From Pseudomonadota bacterium (lineage in GTDB: Bacteria > Pseudomonadota > Gammaproteobacteria > Burkholderiales > Rhodocyclaceae): 36,196 nucleotides of DNA. The stretch is from the NCBI GenBank assembly GCA_018262245.1, contig JAGTRV010000008.1, positions 1 through 36,196 on the forward strand, in the 5' to 3' direction. Each line of letters opens with the position of its first letter. Within the stretch, counting starts at the first letter, position 1. The notes beneath the pieces were generated by a model. The model made no database searches and had not been told where the DNA came from. It saw only the letters and a list, made by a program, of their open reading frames with translations. Below are positions 9,344 to 19,197 of this stretch, in pieces. The translations under genes were made by a program, and so were the position numbers.

Positions 9344-10386
9344 TGCCCGAAAACAATACCCCCTCCCCTACGAATATGGTCCCGGCACCGGTGCCGGTGC
9401 GCAAAGCTTCCCGCCAGGGGCCGTGGCTGCTCGTGGCTGTCGCCGCGCTGGGCCTGTCCGGCTGGCAGTGGTTCGAAACCCGCCAGAAGCTGCTTGATAC
9501 CCAGCAGGAAGTCAGCCGCAAGCTGGCCGAATTCGATACTGGTAACAAGGAAGAACGGGGCGCCCAGAAACAGACGCGCGAACAGATCGAGGCCCTGCAG
9601 TCCAAGCTGGGTGCCGTCGAGGGGCGCTTTGCCGAATTCCAGACGCAGACCGAAGCGCTCAAGGCGCTGAATCAAGATATCGCTCGCGGCCGCGAAGAGG
9701 CGACGCTGCTTGAGGTTGAACAGGCGATCACGTTGGCGGGTCAGCAACTTCAACTGGCCGGCAACGTGCCGGTCGCCGTGCTGGCCATGCAGACTGCCGA
9801 TGCTCGTCTGGCCCGCCTGGACCGGCCACAATACCTGCCTCTGCGCAAGGCGGTGACCAAGGATCTGCAAAAGCTCAACGCGCTGCCTTTTGTTGATATG
9901 CCGGGCATCAGTTTGCGCCTCGAGCAGGTCATTCTGGGCGTCGACAAATTGCCGCTTGCCTCCTATGGTCGCCCAGCTGAAAAGACCGAAAGCCAGAAGG
10001 CGGTCGAGGCACAACCGTGGTGGCAACGGACGGGAGGCGACATCTGGCAGGAGCTCAAGGGATTGGTCCGTATCCAGCGCTTTGACCGTGACGACACGGC
10101 GCTACTGGCACCCGGTCAGGGTTATTTCCTGCGCGAGAATCTCAAACTGCGGCTGTTGAATGCCCGTCTCGCCCTGTTTGCTCGCGATCAATGGACTTTT
10201 CGCAATGAATTGAAGGTGGGTGGCGAATGGCTTGCCCGGCATTTTGATATCAATGACAAGTCGGTTCAGGCCGCCCAGGCAACGCTGCGCCAGATGACGG
10301 CGAGCGAAATCAATGTCGAATTGCCTAACCTCAACGACACCCAGACCGCCTTGCGCGCGCTGCGTCAGACCAAGGAAAAGCGGTGA
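9340..10386 (+). CDS. hemX: HemX-like membrane protein (uroporphyrinogen-III C-methyltransferase family annotation)
   Basis: N-terminal TM (GPWLLVAVAALGLSGWQWFETRQKLLDTQQEV), coiled coil, position between hemD and hemY; ATGA overlap with hemD. Confidence 0.88.
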   Translation: MMPENNTPSPTNMVPAPVPVRKASRQGPWLLVAVAALGLSGWQWFETRQKLLDTQQEVSRKLAEFDTGNKEERGAQKQTREQIEALQSKLGAVEGRFAEFQTQTEALKALNQDIARGREEATLLEVEQAITLAGQQLQLAGNVPVAVLAMQTADARLARLDRPQYLPLRKAVTKDLQKLNALPFVDMPGISLRLEQVILGVDKLPLASYGRPAEKTESQKAVEAQPWWQRTGGDIWQELKGLVRIQRFDRDDTALLAPGQGYFLRENLKLRLLNARLALFARDQWTFRNELKVGGEWLARHFDINDKSVQAAQATLRQMTASEINVELPNLNDTQTALRALRQTKEKR

Positions 10387-11567
10387 GGGGCCTGTTCTGG
10401 ATTCTTGCCCTGTTCGGGCTGGCAGTTGCGGTGGCGCTCGGGGCGCGTCTGAATGATGGTTACGTGCTGCTGGTTTTTCCGCCGTGGCGCGCCGAGGTTT
10501 CGCTCAATCTGCTGATTCTCGCTCTGATTGGCCTGTTCATGGCTTTTTATGCGGTCATGCGTGTCTTTTCGGCCACTTTCGGACTGCCAAAACGGGTTCG
10601 CGAATATCGCGCCCGACAGCAACGCGACAAGGCAGGTCTGGTTTTTCAGGATGCCGTTCGCCTGTTGTTCGAGGGGCGTTTTGGTCAGGCCATGAAAAAG
10701 GCCGCTGAAGCCCATGGCGCCGGTACGGCACCCGGCTTGTCGGCGCTGATCGCTGCCCGCGCGGCCCAGCGCATGCGCGAACCGGCCAAGCAGCAATACT
10801 GGCTGGAGCATGCGAAGACCGACGATCCGCGCACTGAAGCCGCTACCCTGATGCTCGATGCCGAAATGGCCAATGAGGAACGGCGCTTCGATGCGGCGCT
10901 GGCTGCCCTGGAAAAATTGCAAGGCAAGCAGGGGCGTCATATTGCGGCACTGCGACTCGAGCTGCGAGCTCGTCAGGGGGCGGGTGACTGGGATGGTGTG
11001 ATCAAGCTGGTGCGTCAATTGGCCAAACGTGATGCGCTGCCTGACGAGGTGGTCGGTGAAATCCTGACCCAGGCCCACTTGGCCAGCATCGCCAAGCGTG
11101 GCGTGGACGAGCGGCGATTGATCTCCTATTTGCGCAACTTGCCGAATGAAGAGCGCGGCCGGCGTGTCGTTTTGGCTGCCGCCCGTGCCCTGAACGCGCT
11201 TGGTGCCAACGGCGAAGCACAGAAATTGATTGAGTCTGCCCTTGATGCGACCGGGGACGATGCCTGGCAACCCGAGCTGCTGGTGATTTACGGCCGCCTG
11301 AGCGACGGTGAGTTGCCCGCCCGTATTGCCAAGGCCGAGGCCTGGCTCCGCCGGCACCCGGATGACGCCTTGCTGCTCATGGCCCTGGGCCGGATGTGCC
11401 AGCGCCAGCGCCTGTGGGGCAAGGCGCAGAGCTATCTCGAAGCCTCACTGTCCGTTGAAGTGACGCAGGAGGCTCACCTTGAGCTGGCGCGCCTTTTCGA
11501 CCAGTTGGGCAAAAGCGAAGAAGCCAACAAACACTACCGGGCCAGTGCACTGCTTGACGTGCATTAG
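10383..11567 (+). CDS. hemY: HemY-like TPR membrane protein
   Basis: GTG start; MRGLFWILALFGLAVAVALGARLNDGYVLLVFPPWRAEVSLNLL and TPR-like C-terminus; adjacent to hemX. Confidence 0.9.
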   Translation: MRGLFWILALFGLAVAVALGARLNDGYVLLVFPPWRAEVSLNLLILALIGLFMAFYAVMRVFSATFGLPKRVREYRARQQRDKAGLVFQDAVRLLFEGRFGQAMKKAAEAHGAGTAPGLSALIAARAAQRMREPAKQQYWLEHAKTDDPRTEAATLMLDAEMANEERRFDAALAALEKLQGKQGRHIAALRLELRARQGAGDWDGVIKLVRQLAKRDALPDEVVGEILTQAHLASIAKRGVDERRLISYLRNLPNEERGRRVVLAAARALNALGANGEAQKLIESALDATGDDAWQPELLVIYGRLSDGELPARIAKAEAWLRRHPDDALLLMALGRMCQRQRLWGKAQSYLEASLSVEVTQEAHLELARLFDQLGKSEEANKHYRASALLDVH

Positions 11568-11596
11568 GCCGAGATCAAAAACAATGGGGAGGGGAA

Positions 11597-11836
11597 ATGC
11601 TGAATATAGACATGCGCAAGATTTATAACTTCTATCCTGTCGAGCCATCCCCCGACCCAGCCGCCTTGCCGACCGGCGGCGACCTCTACTACGAGTGCCT
11701 GGATTGTCTGGTCATCGTCAATTCGGTGCCGCATATCAAGGCCGCCTGCGCCTGCGGCAATCTGCAGGGCGGCGGTGGCAGGATGGGCGTAAAAAACCCG
11801 GAACGGGTCCGGGTCGTCAAAGGCAAATTGAAGTAG
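11597..11836 (+). CDS. Small (79 aa) conserved-looking hypothetical protein with CxxC and CxC motifs
   Basis: MLNIDMRKIYNFYPVEPSPDPAALPTGGDLYYECLDCLVIVNSVPHIKAACACGNLQGGGG...; GGGGAGGGG purine-rich ribosome-binding candidate just upstream. Confidence 0.6.
   Translation: MLNIDMRKIYNFYPVEPSPDPAALPTGGDLYYECLDCLVIVNSVPHIKAACACGNLQGGGGRMGVKNPERVRVVKGKLK
11791..11814 (-). terminator. Intrinsic terminator for hemF, antisense within the 3' end of the small ORF
   Basis: Minus strand ACCCGGA-CCCGT-TCCGGGT followed by TTTTT (plus-strand A-run 11791-11796). Confidence 0.65.
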
Positions 11837-11839
11837 TTT

Positions 11840-12736
11840 TCAGGCCCAGTCCTGCGGCTTGAGGAATACTTCGTACAACTCGGCCTCCGGGCTGCCGGCT
11901 TCCGGTTGCCAGTCGTAGCGCCATTTGACGATCGGCGGCAGCGACATCAGGATCGATTCGGTGCGCCCGCCGGATTGCAGGCCAAACAGCGTGCCGCGGT
12001 CCCAGACCAGATTGAATTCAACGTAACGGCCTCGACGGTAAGCCTGGAAGTCGCGTTCGCGCTCGCCGTAAGGCATCTCGCGGCGCTTGGCGAGAACAGG
12101 CAGGTAGGCCTCGGTGAAGGCATTGCCGACGGCCTGGGTTAGCTCGAAGCAACGCTCGAAACCGCCTTCGTTCAGGTCGTCGAAAAACACGCCGCCGACA
12201 CCGCGCGGTTCGTTGCGATGTTTCAGGAAGAAGTATTCGTCGCACCAATGCTTGTATTTCGGATAGACCTCGTCACCGAACGGTGCCAGTGCATCCTTGC
12301 AGGTCTGGTGGAAGTGCACGACATCATCACGCTGGCCGTAGTAAGGCGTCATGTCCATGCCGCCGCCGAACCACCAGACATCTTCTTCGCCTTCCTTACT
12401 GGCCACGAAACAGCGCACGTTCATATGTGCCGTCGGGCAGTAAGGGTTGCGCGGATGCAGCACCAGCGAAACGCCCATCGCTTCCCACGAGCGCCCGGCC
12501 AGTTGCGGGCGGACGGCGGTGGCCGACGCAGGCAGCGACTTGCCGGTGACGTGCGAAAAATTGACGCCGCCGCGTTCGAAGAAGTCGCCTTCCTCGATCA
12601 GCCGGGAAATGCCACCGCCGCCTTCCGGGCGAACCCAGGAGTCCGTACGGAAAAGTTGCCCGTCGAAGGCCTCCAGTTCGGCGACGATGCGGCTTTGCAG
12701 GCCGGTGAAAAAATCCTTGAGGCGGGTGGTATCCAT
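11840..12736 (-). CDS. hemF: Oxygen-dependent coproporphyrinogen-III oxidase
   Basis: [93 protein letters not shown]. Confidence 0.97.
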   Translation of the reverse strand: MDTTRLKDFFTGLQSRIVAELEAFDGQLFRTDSWVRPEGGGGISRLIEEGDFFERGGVNFSHVTGKSLPASATAVRPQLAGRSWEAMGVSLVLHPRNPYCPTAHMNVRCFVASKEGEEDVWWFGGGMDMTPYYGQRDDVVHFHQTCKDALAPFGDEVYPKYKHWCDEYFFLKHRNEPRGVGGVFFDDLNEGGFERCFELTQAVGNAFTEAYLPVLAKRREMPYGERERDFQAYRRGRYVEFNLVWDRGTLFGLQSGGRTESILMSLPPIVKWRYDWQPEAGSPEAELYEVFLKPQDWA

Positions 12737-12756
12737 GAAGTTTCCTGAAATGAAAT

Positions 12757-12788
12757 CGGGCGGCTCATTGACCAGAATGAGCCGCCCG
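12757..12788 (-). terminator. Strong intercistronic hairpin between purD and hemF
   Basis: 13-bp perfect stem CGGGCGGCTCATT / AATGAGCCGCCCG, 6-nt loop; weak T-tract (ATTTCATTT) on the minus strand. Confidence 0.55.
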
Positions 12789-12813
12789 TCTGAGTTGCTT
12801 TTGCTGAAATGGT

Positions 12814-14091
12814 TCAGCGGCTGATTGCGCGGTGTCCAATATCCTTGCGGAACTGCATGCCGTCGAAGTGAATCTGGGTGGCGGATTCGTAGGCCAGCTT
12901 CTGAGCCAGCTTGACGTTCTCACCGAGCGCGGTGACGCAGAGCACACGGCCACCACTGGTCACCACCGTGCTGTCGGCATTGGCGGTGCCAGCGTGGAAG
13001 ACGTGGCAGTCTTCGCCGAAGCTGTTGCCGTTCGGCAGGCCGGTGATCTGGTCGCCCTTGCGCGGAGTGTCCGGGTAATTGGCGGCAGCCAGCACGACGC
13101 CGAGCGCGATGCGGCGATCCCACTCGGCTTCGACCTGATCCAGCGTGCCGTCGATGCCGTGTTCCAGCAGTTCGACGAAATCGGACTTCAGGCGCATCAG
13201 GATCGGCTGGGTTTCCGGGTCGCCCATGCGGCAGTTGAATTCGAGCGTCTTGACCGAGCCGTCCTTGCCGATCATCAGGCCGGCGTAGAGAAAGCCGGTG
13301 AATGGGATGCCATCGGCGGCCATGCCGCGCACGGTCGGCAGGATGATTTCGCGCATCGCCTTGGCATGCACTTCCGGCGTCACGCACGGGGCCGGGGAGT
13401 AGGCACCCATGCCGCCGGTGTTCGGACCCTGGTCGCCGTCAAAGATGCGCTTGTGGTCCTGGCTTGAGGCCAGCGCCAGCACATTCTTGCCGTCGACCAT
13501 GACGATGAAGCTGGCTTCCTCGCCATCGAGGAATTCTTCGATGACAACGCGTGCACCGGCGTCGCCCAGCTTGTTGCCGGATAGCATGTCGTCGATGGCC
13601 GCGTGGGCTTCTTCAAGGCTCATCGCAACCACGACGCCCTTGCCAGCGGCCAGGCCGTCGGCCTTGATGACGATGGGGGCGCCTTGCTGGTCGATGTAGG
13701 CATGCGCTTCGGCGGCATTCGTGAAGGTGCCAAAACCAGCGGTCGGAATGTTGTGGCGAGCCATGAAACGCTTGGCGAAATCCTTGGAGGATTCGAGCTG
13801 GGCCGCTTCCTTGGTCGGGCCAAAAATCTTCAGGCCACGGGCGCGGAAAACATTGACTACCCCCGCTGCCAGTGGCGCTTCCGGGCCGACGACGGTGAGG
13901 TGAATCTTGTTCTGCTCGGCGAAATCAGCCAGCGCTACCGGGTCGGTGATGTTGAGGTTTTCCAGCTCGTGCTCGCGCGCCGTGCCGGCATTGCCCGGGG
14001 CAACGAAAACCTTCTGCAGGCCGGGGGTCTGCGCCAGGCGCCAGGCCATGGCGTGCTCGCGGCCGCCGGAACCGATTACCAGTAGTTTCAT
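12814..14091 (-). CDS. purD: Phosphoribosylamine-glycine ligase
   Basis: [71 protein letters not shown]. Confidence 0.97.
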   Translation of the reverse strand: MKLLVIGSGGREHAMAWRLAQTPGLQKVFVAPGNAGTAREHELENLNITDPVALADFAEQNKIHLTVVGPEAPLAAGVVNVFRARGLKIFGPTKEAAQLESSKDFAKRFMARHNIPTAGFGTFTNAAEAHAYIDQQGAPIVIKADGLAAGKGVVVAMSLEEAHAAIDDMLSGNKLGDAGARVVIEEFLDGEEASFIVMVDGKNVLALASSQDHKRIFDGDQGPNTGGMGAYSPAPCVTPEVHAKAMREIILPTVRGMAADGIPFTGFLYAGLMIGKDGSVKTLEFNCRMGDPETQPILMRLKSDFVELLEHGIDGTLDQVEAEWDRRIALGVVLAAANYPDTPRKGDQITGLPNGNSFGEDCHVFHAGTANADSTVVTSGGRVLCVTALGENVKLAQKLAYESATQIHFDGMQFRKDIGHRAISR

Positions 14092-14117
14092 GGCTGATCT
14101 CTTTGGGTTTGTTTTTA

Positions 14118-15710
14118 TTAGTGGCGGAAGTGGCGGGCGCCGGTGAAGACCATGGCCAGACCATGTTCGTCGGCCGCGGCGATGACTTCTTCGTCGCGCA
14201 TCGAGCCACCCGGCTGGATGACGGCCTTTGCTCCAGCTGCAGCCAGAACATCAACGCCATCACGGAACGGGAAAAAGGCATCCGACGCGACGACCGATCC
14301 GTTGAGCTCAAGACCGGCGTGCTGCGCCTTGATACTGGCGATCTTGGTCGAATCGACGCGGCTCATCTGGCCGGCCCCGACGCCAAGCGTCATGCCGTTG
14401 CCGCAGAAGACGATTGCGTTCGATTTGACGAACTTGGCGACGCGCTCGGCGAAGAGCAGGTCTTCGATCTGCTGCGCGGTCGGCTGCACCTTGGTGACGA
14501 TCTTCAGGCCGGAGGCCTGGGCGGTGAAGTTGTCCGGGGTCTGGACCAGCAGGCCGCCGCCAACGCGCTTGAATTCCAGCGTATTGAGCACGCGGGAAAT
14601 CGGCACGACGAGGACGCGCAGGTTTTGCTTCGAGGCCAGCGCCGCCTTGGCTTCAGCGGTGAAGGACGGGGCAATCAGTACTTCGACGAAGTGCTTGCGC
14701 TCGTTCATGGCGTTGACCACGTCGATGCCGACTTCGCCGTTGAAGGCGATGATGCCGCCGAAGGCCGAAGTGGAATCGGTCTTGAAGGCCTTCTCGTAAG
14801 CGGCGAGCAGGGTGCCGTCGATGGCGACGCCGCACGGATTGGCGTGCTTGACGATCACGCAGGCCGGGGTGTCGAAGGACTTGACGCATTCCCAGGCAGC
14901 ATCGGAGTCGGCGATGTTGTTGTAGGACAGTTCCTTGCCCTGCAGCTGGGTGTAGGCGGCGATGCTGCCAGCGACCGGAGTGGTGTCGCGGTAGAAGGCG
15001 GCGGACTGGTGCGAGTTCTCGCCGTAACGCAGAATTTCGGTGCGGTCGAACGCCAGTTGCAGCTTGGCCGGGAAGATGGCCGGGACCGGCGCGGCTTCGG
15101 CCGGCTTGGCTTCGGCGCCTTCGTCGAGGCCGGTCAGCCAGTTGGCGATCATGCTGTCGTAGCGGGCAGTGTGGGTGAAGGCCTTCTTGGCCAGGCCAAA
15201 CCGGGTGGACAGTTGCAGGGCGCCGCCGTTGGCCTTCATTTCGGCGAGCAGCGGGGCGTAGTCCTCCGGGTCGGTGACGATGGCCACGCCGTTGTAGTTC
15301 TTGGCCGAGGAGCGAACCATGGCCGGGCCGCCGATGTCGATGTTCTCGATCGCATCTTCCAGCGTCACACCGGCCTTGGCGATGGTGGCGGCGAACGGGT
15401 AGAGGTTCACGCAGACCAGATCGATCATCGGAATGCCATGTTGTTCGATGGTCGCCAGATGTTCCGGCAAGTCGCGACGGGCCAGTATGCCGCCATGCAC
15501 CTTCGGGTGCAGGGTCTTGACGCGGCCATCGAGCATTTCCGGAAAGCCGGTGTAATCGCCGATTTCGGTGACGGCCAGGCCGGCGTCACGCAGCATCTTG
15601 GCCGTGCCGCCGGTGGACAGCAGCTTCACGCCTTGGGCAGCGAGGCCCTGAGCGAATTCGAGAACACCCGTCTTGTCGGAGACGGAAATCAGCGCTTGTT
15701 TGATAGTCAT
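14118..15710 (-). CDS. purH: Bifunctional AICAR formyltransferase / IMP cyclohydrolase
   Basis: [93 protein letters not shown]. Confidence 0.97.
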   Translation of the reverse strand: MTIKQALISVSDKTGVLEFAQGLAAQGVKLLSTGGTAKMLRDAGLAVTEIGDYTGFPEMLDGRVKTLHPKVHGGILARRDLPEHLATIEQHGIPMIDLVCVNLYPFAATIAKAGVTLEDAIENIDIGGPAMVRSSAKNYNGVAIVTDPEDYAPLLAEMKANGGALQLSTRFGLAKKAFTHTARYDSMIANWLTGLDEGAEAKPAEAAPVPAIFPAKLQLAFDRTEILRYGENSHQSAAFYRDTTPVAGSIAAYTQLQGKELSYNNIADSDAAWECVKSFDTPACVIVKHANPCGVAIDGTLLAAYEKAFKTDSTSAFGGIIAFNGEVGIDVVNAMNERKHFVEVLIAPSFTAEAKAALASKQNLRVLVVPISRVLNTLEFKRVGGGLLVQTPDNFTAQASGLKIVTKVQPTAQQIEDLLFAERVAKFVKSNAIVFCGNGMTLGVGAGQMSRVDSTKIASIKAQHAGLELNGSVVASDAFFPFRDGVDVLAAAGAKAVIQPGGSMRDEEVIAAADEHGLAMVFTGARHFRH

Positions 15711-15802
15711 GTTAGTCGTGAGCTATTGGTAATTGGTTGTTGGCGGGAGTTACTAGGGGTTGCGCCGTTAGCTAATAACTAACGACCAATGACTAGCAAC
15801 TA
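15711..15802. repeat. Heptad-periodic imperfect inverted repeat between fis and purH
   Basis: Left arm phases as GTTAGTC GTGAGCT ATTGGTA ATTGGTT GTTGGCG; right arm as AATAACT AACGACC AATGACT AGCAACT AG. A hand alignment of the arms gives about 20/30 identities as an inverted repeat. Confidence 0.65.
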
Positions 15803-16033
15803 GAGCATCTGGTGCTCGGTGAGTTTTTTGCGCAGCGTATTACGGTTGATGCCCAGCATGTCGGCCGCCATTGTCTGGTTGCCGCCGGCCTTGGAGAGGA
15901 CAACCTCCAACATCGGCTTTTCGACGCTTTTCAGCACCATGTCGTAGATGGCGCAGGGTTTCTCGCCATCCAGATCGCGGAAATATTGCTCGAGTGCCCC
16001 CAGCACGCAAGCGGAAATGTCTTGTTGGCTCAT
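15800..16033 (-). CDS. fis: Fis-family DNA-binding protein
   Basis: 77 aa ending GGNQTMAADMLGINRNTLRKKLTEHQML (Fis HTH); follows dusB as in the common dusB-fis pair. Confidence 0.95.
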   Translation of the reverse strand: MSQQDISACVLGALEQYFRDLDGEKPCAIYDMVLKSVEKPMLEVVLSKAGGNQTMAADMLGINRNTLRKKLTEHQML

Positions 16034-17043
16034 GCTGCCAACGCCTCCTCTGTGTATTTCAAATGCTGATGCTCAGCCGCCAGTCGGCTGAAGAAGTCGT
16101 TCACTGCCTGCATCTGTTGATCGATGCTGGGCAGGACGTTCATTTCCTTGCGGAAGGCCGCCGAGCCAACCAGTCCCTTGGTGTACCAGGAGATGTGCTT
16201 GCGGGCGACCTTGAACCCCGTTTCCGGGCCGTAGAAAGCGTAAAGGTCTTCGAGATGCTCCAGCAGGATGCTGTGAATCTCCATGACCTCGGCCGGTGGC
16301 AGGTGCTCGCCGGTTTTTAGATAGTGTTCGATCTCGCGGAACAGCCAGGGACGACCCTGGGCGGCGCGGCCGATCATGACGCCATCGGCGCCGGTCACGT
16401 CGAGCACGTGCTTGGCCTTTTCCGGGGTCGTGATGTCGCCGTTGGCGATGACCGGGATGCTGATCAGCGTCTTGACCATGGCGATGGTGTCGTATTCCGC
16501 CTCGCCGGTGTATTGCTGGCAGCGCGTCCGGCCGTGGATGGCGACGGCACGGATGCCGGCTGATTCGGCGATGCGCGCGATGGTCGGGGCGTTCTTGTTG
16601 GCGATGTTCCAGCCAGTACGGAATTTCAGCGTGACCGGGGTGTTCGGGATCGCAGCAACGACGGCGTCGAGAATCTTGCCGACCAGTTCCTCGTCCTGCA
16701 TCAGCGCCGAGCCGGCCATCACGTTGCAGACCTTCTTGGCCGGGCAACCCATGTTGATGTCGATGATCTGGGCGCCATTGTCGACGTTGTGTCTGGCCGC
16801 CTCGGCCATCATTTTCGGATCGGCGCCGGCGATCTGCACGGAGATCGGGGCGACTTCGCCGGTGTGATTGGCCCGGCGCAGCGTCTTGGCGCTGCCGTAG
16901 AGCAGGGAATTGGAGGTGACCATTTCGGACACGGCCAGACCGGCGCCCATTTTCTTGCACAACTGGCGGAAAGGACGATCCGTCACGCCAGCCATGGGGG
17001 CGACGAACAGGTTGTTGCGAAGCTGGAAACCGACAAAATCCAT
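16030..17043 (-). CDS. dusB: tRNA-dihydrouridine synthase B
   Basis: APMAGVTDRPFRQLCKKMGAGLAVSEMVTS, DINMGCPAKKVCN, IHGRTRCQQYTG, DGVMIGRAAQGRPWLF; ATG at 17043 preferred (ORF opens at 17064). Confidence 0.95.
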   Translation of the reverse strand: MDFVGFQLRNNLFVAPMAGVTDRPFRQLCKKMGAGLAVSEMVTSNSLLYGSAKTLRRANHTGEVAPISVQIAGADPKMMAEAARHNVDNGAQIIDINMGCPAKKVCNVMAGSALMQDEELVGKILDAVVAAIPNTPVTLKFRTGWNIANKNAPTIARIAESAGIRAVAIHGRTRCQQYTGEAEYDTIAMVKTLISIPVIANGDITTPEKAKHVLDVTGADGVMIGRAAQGRPWLFREIEHYLKTGEHLPPAEVMEIHSILLEHLEDLYAFYGPETGFKVARKHISWYTKGLVGSAAFRKEMNVLPSIDQQMQAVNDFFSRLAAEHQHLKYTEEALAA

Positions 17044-17111
17044 AGGCGTAGGGGCGGCGGGCAAATCGTGGGGAGCCGCGCATTTTACCCGAGTCGGCGC
17101 CTAAAAAATAG

Positions 17112-17984
17112 TCAAATTGTAAAAGCGAGTGAAAGCAGAAGGGCAAAAGTCAGCTGCAGTCCGGCGGTCGCGGCGAGGATGTTATTGAAGACCGGGCCAG
17201 GGGCTTCGTGGTGGAAGCGCCGGATCAGTTTCAGGGCGAGCGGTAGCGAGAGCAGTGGTAGCGCGGCCAGCCAGCCGAGGCTGCCAAGCAGCGGCAACAG
17301 CGCGTAAGGGGCGATTATTTCCAGCATGTAGATGTGCCGGGTGGCTGGCCGTCCCAGACGAACCGCCAGTGTGTTTTTGCCGTTTGTCGCATCGCCGTCG
17401 AGGTCGCGGTAGTTGTTGACGGTGATCACCGCTGCGGCGTGGATGCCGACCAGTACGGCAGCGAGCAGCGCCATCGGTGTCAGGTTCAGTGTTTGCAGGT
17501 AGTGGCTGCCGCCGACGGCGACCAGACCGAAGAAAATAAAGACGAAAACTTCGCCAAGCGGCCCGTAGGCAATCGGCTTTGGCCCGCCGGTGTAAGCCCA
17601 GCCGGCGGCCAGTGAGGCGAGGCCGATCGCGACGATGGGCCAGCCGCCGTGCCAGACCAGATAAATGCCGCACAGGAAGGCCAGCGCGAAGCTCAGCCAG
17701 GCGCCGGCCTTGACCTTGCCGGCGGTTAGCCAGCCCTCGGCGGTGGCGCGCTTCGGGCCAAGGCGACCGGGGGTGTCGGTGCCGCGGAGGAAATCACCGA
17801 CATCATTGAACAGGTTGGTGCCGATCTGGATGAAGGCGGCGCCCAATGCGGCGGCAAGCAGCGGTAGCCAGAGCAGGGTGCCGCTGTCGTGCCAGGCGAC
17901 GGCGGTGCCGACGAGGACCGGCGACAGCGAGACGGAGAGCGTCTTCGGGCGGCAGGCGAGGAACCAGGCGGTGCTTGTCTTCAT
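17112..17984 (-). CDS. menA: MenA-like UbiA-superfamily prenyltransferase (1,4-dihydroxy-2-naphthoate prenyltransferase candidate)
   Basis: RPKTLSVSLSPVLVGTAVA, QIGTNLFNDVGDFLRGTDTPGRLGPKRATAEGWLT, TVNNYRDLDGDATNGKNTLAVRLG. Confidence 0.8.
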   Translation of the reverse strand: MKTSTAWFLACRPKTLSVSLSPVLVGTAVAWHDSGTLLWLPLLAAALGAAFIQIGTNLFNDVGDFLRGTDTPGRLGPKRATAEGWLTAGKVKAGAWLSFALAFLCGIYLVWHGGWPIVAIGLASLAAGWAYTGGPKPIAYGPLGEVFVFIFFGLVAVGGSHYLQTLNLTPMALLAAVLVGIHAAAVITVNNYRDLDGDATNGKNTLAVRLGRPATRHIYMLEIIAPYALLPLLGSLGWLAALPLLSLPLALKLIRRFHHEAPGPVFNNILAATAGLQLTFALLLSLAFTI

Positions 17985-18051
17985 GCGGGACTTGACAGGT
18001 GAGCGGCCCGGCACTGTAACCGATGCCGGGGTTTCGCGCCTTTGGGCTGGA

Positions 18052-19197
18052 TCAAGGCCAGGCCCGGGCGCCCCAGATCATGCGCTTGGCGACGAAATGG
18101 CGTGCCGCAGGGCAGAGATCGAGGGCGAGCAGGCCAAGGCCGCGGGCCAGTTTGAGTGGGGCAAAATCGTTGGAGAAGGCGCGAACGATCTGGTCGGTGA
18201 AAAAAGCGCTGCCTTGGCGGTCGAGGCGGCGGATTTTTGCGTAGTGGTCGAGGCCTTCACGGTCAATGCCGTTTTTGAGCAGAATTTCTGCCAGTTGCCA
18301 GGCATCGCGGATGCCGAGGTTGAAACCCTGGCCGGAGACCGGATGCAGGGTTTGCGCCGTGTTGCCGATCCACACTTCGTTGTCCTTGACCAGCGTGTCG
18401 CGCAGGCGCAAGGCGAGCGGGAAGCGGCTGCGCTTGCCGGGCTTGGCGAAGCTCATGCGCTGGCCGAACTGGGTTTGCAGGGCGGCGGTAAAGGCTTCAT
18501 CGTCCATGGCCATTACGGCGTCGGCCTTGGCGGGCGGTAGCGTGAAGACGATGGAGTATTCGTCGCCGAGCGGCAACAGGGCGAGCGGGCCGTCGGGCGT
18601 GAAGCGTTCCCAGGCGCGCTTGTTGTGGCCCGGCGTTGGCGTGACTTCGCAGATGACCGCATGCTGCTCGTAATTGCTGACCTTGACAGCCGGGTCGTCG
18701 CCCGGCGTGCCTTCGGCGTGTATCAGCAATCGGGTCTGGATGGTACGCAACTGGCCGGCGTGGCGTAGTGCGACGGTGACGTGTTCATCGCCGGGGACGA
18801 TGTCGAGGATTTCTGCCTCCGACAGCACGGCGTCGGCGGCCAGGTTGGCGGCCAGTGCGCCGGCTAGGTCGCGGTAGCGGACGACGTAGCCCAAGGCGGG
18901 GAGGTCGTAGTCGGTGCGGTTGATCAGGGTTCGGCCGAAACCATCCTTCTGTGAGATGTGGATGGTTTCGATCGGCGTCGCGTTGCGGGTCGGCCAGCTA
19001 TTGATCTGTTCAAGCAACTGGCGGGCGCCATGTGACAGGGCGAGGGCGCGGGGGTCACCTTGTTGCGCCTCTTGCGGTCGACGGTCCAAAAGCAATGATT
19101 TCTGACCGCCGGCCGCGAGCGCCAGATGCAGCGTCATGCCGACCGGGCCGGCGCCGACGATCAGGGTCTCGACGTGTTCAACCCTTGCTTCAGTCAT
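18052..19197 (-). CDS. UbiH/UbiF/VisC-family FAD-dependent hydroxylase
   Basis: VETLIVGAGPVGMTLHLALA (GxGxxG) and WIGNTAQTLHPVSGQGFNLGIRDAWQLAE. Confidence 0.88.
   Translation of the reverse strand: MTEARVEHVETLIVGAGPVGMTLHLALAAGGQKSLLLDRRPQEAQQGDPRALALSHGARQLLEQINSWPTRNATPIETIHISQKDGFGRTLINRTDYDLPALGYVVRYRDLAGALAANLAADAVLSEAEILDIVPGDEHVTVALRHAGQLRTIQTRLLIHAEGTPGDDPAVKVSNYEQHAVICEVTPTPGHNKRAWERFTPDGPLALLPLGDEYSIVFTLPPAKADAVMAMDDEAFTAALQTQFGQRMSFAKPGKRSRFPLALRLRDTLVKDNEVWIGNTAQTLHPVSGQGFNLGIRDAWQLAEILLKNGIDREGLDHYAKIRRLDRQGSAFFTDQIVRAFSNDFAPLKLARGLGLLALDLCPAARHFVAKRMIWGARAWP

Noticed and set aside
14103-15782. 559-aa plus-strand ORF antisense to purH
   Set aside because: Mirror frame of a clear purH gene; composition is G/V/D/H-rich with no recognisable domain.
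17043-17110. TAAAAT and TTGACT boxes upstream of dusB as a promoter
   Set aside because: Spacing between the two boxes is about 22 bp, too long for a canonical sigma-70 promoter.
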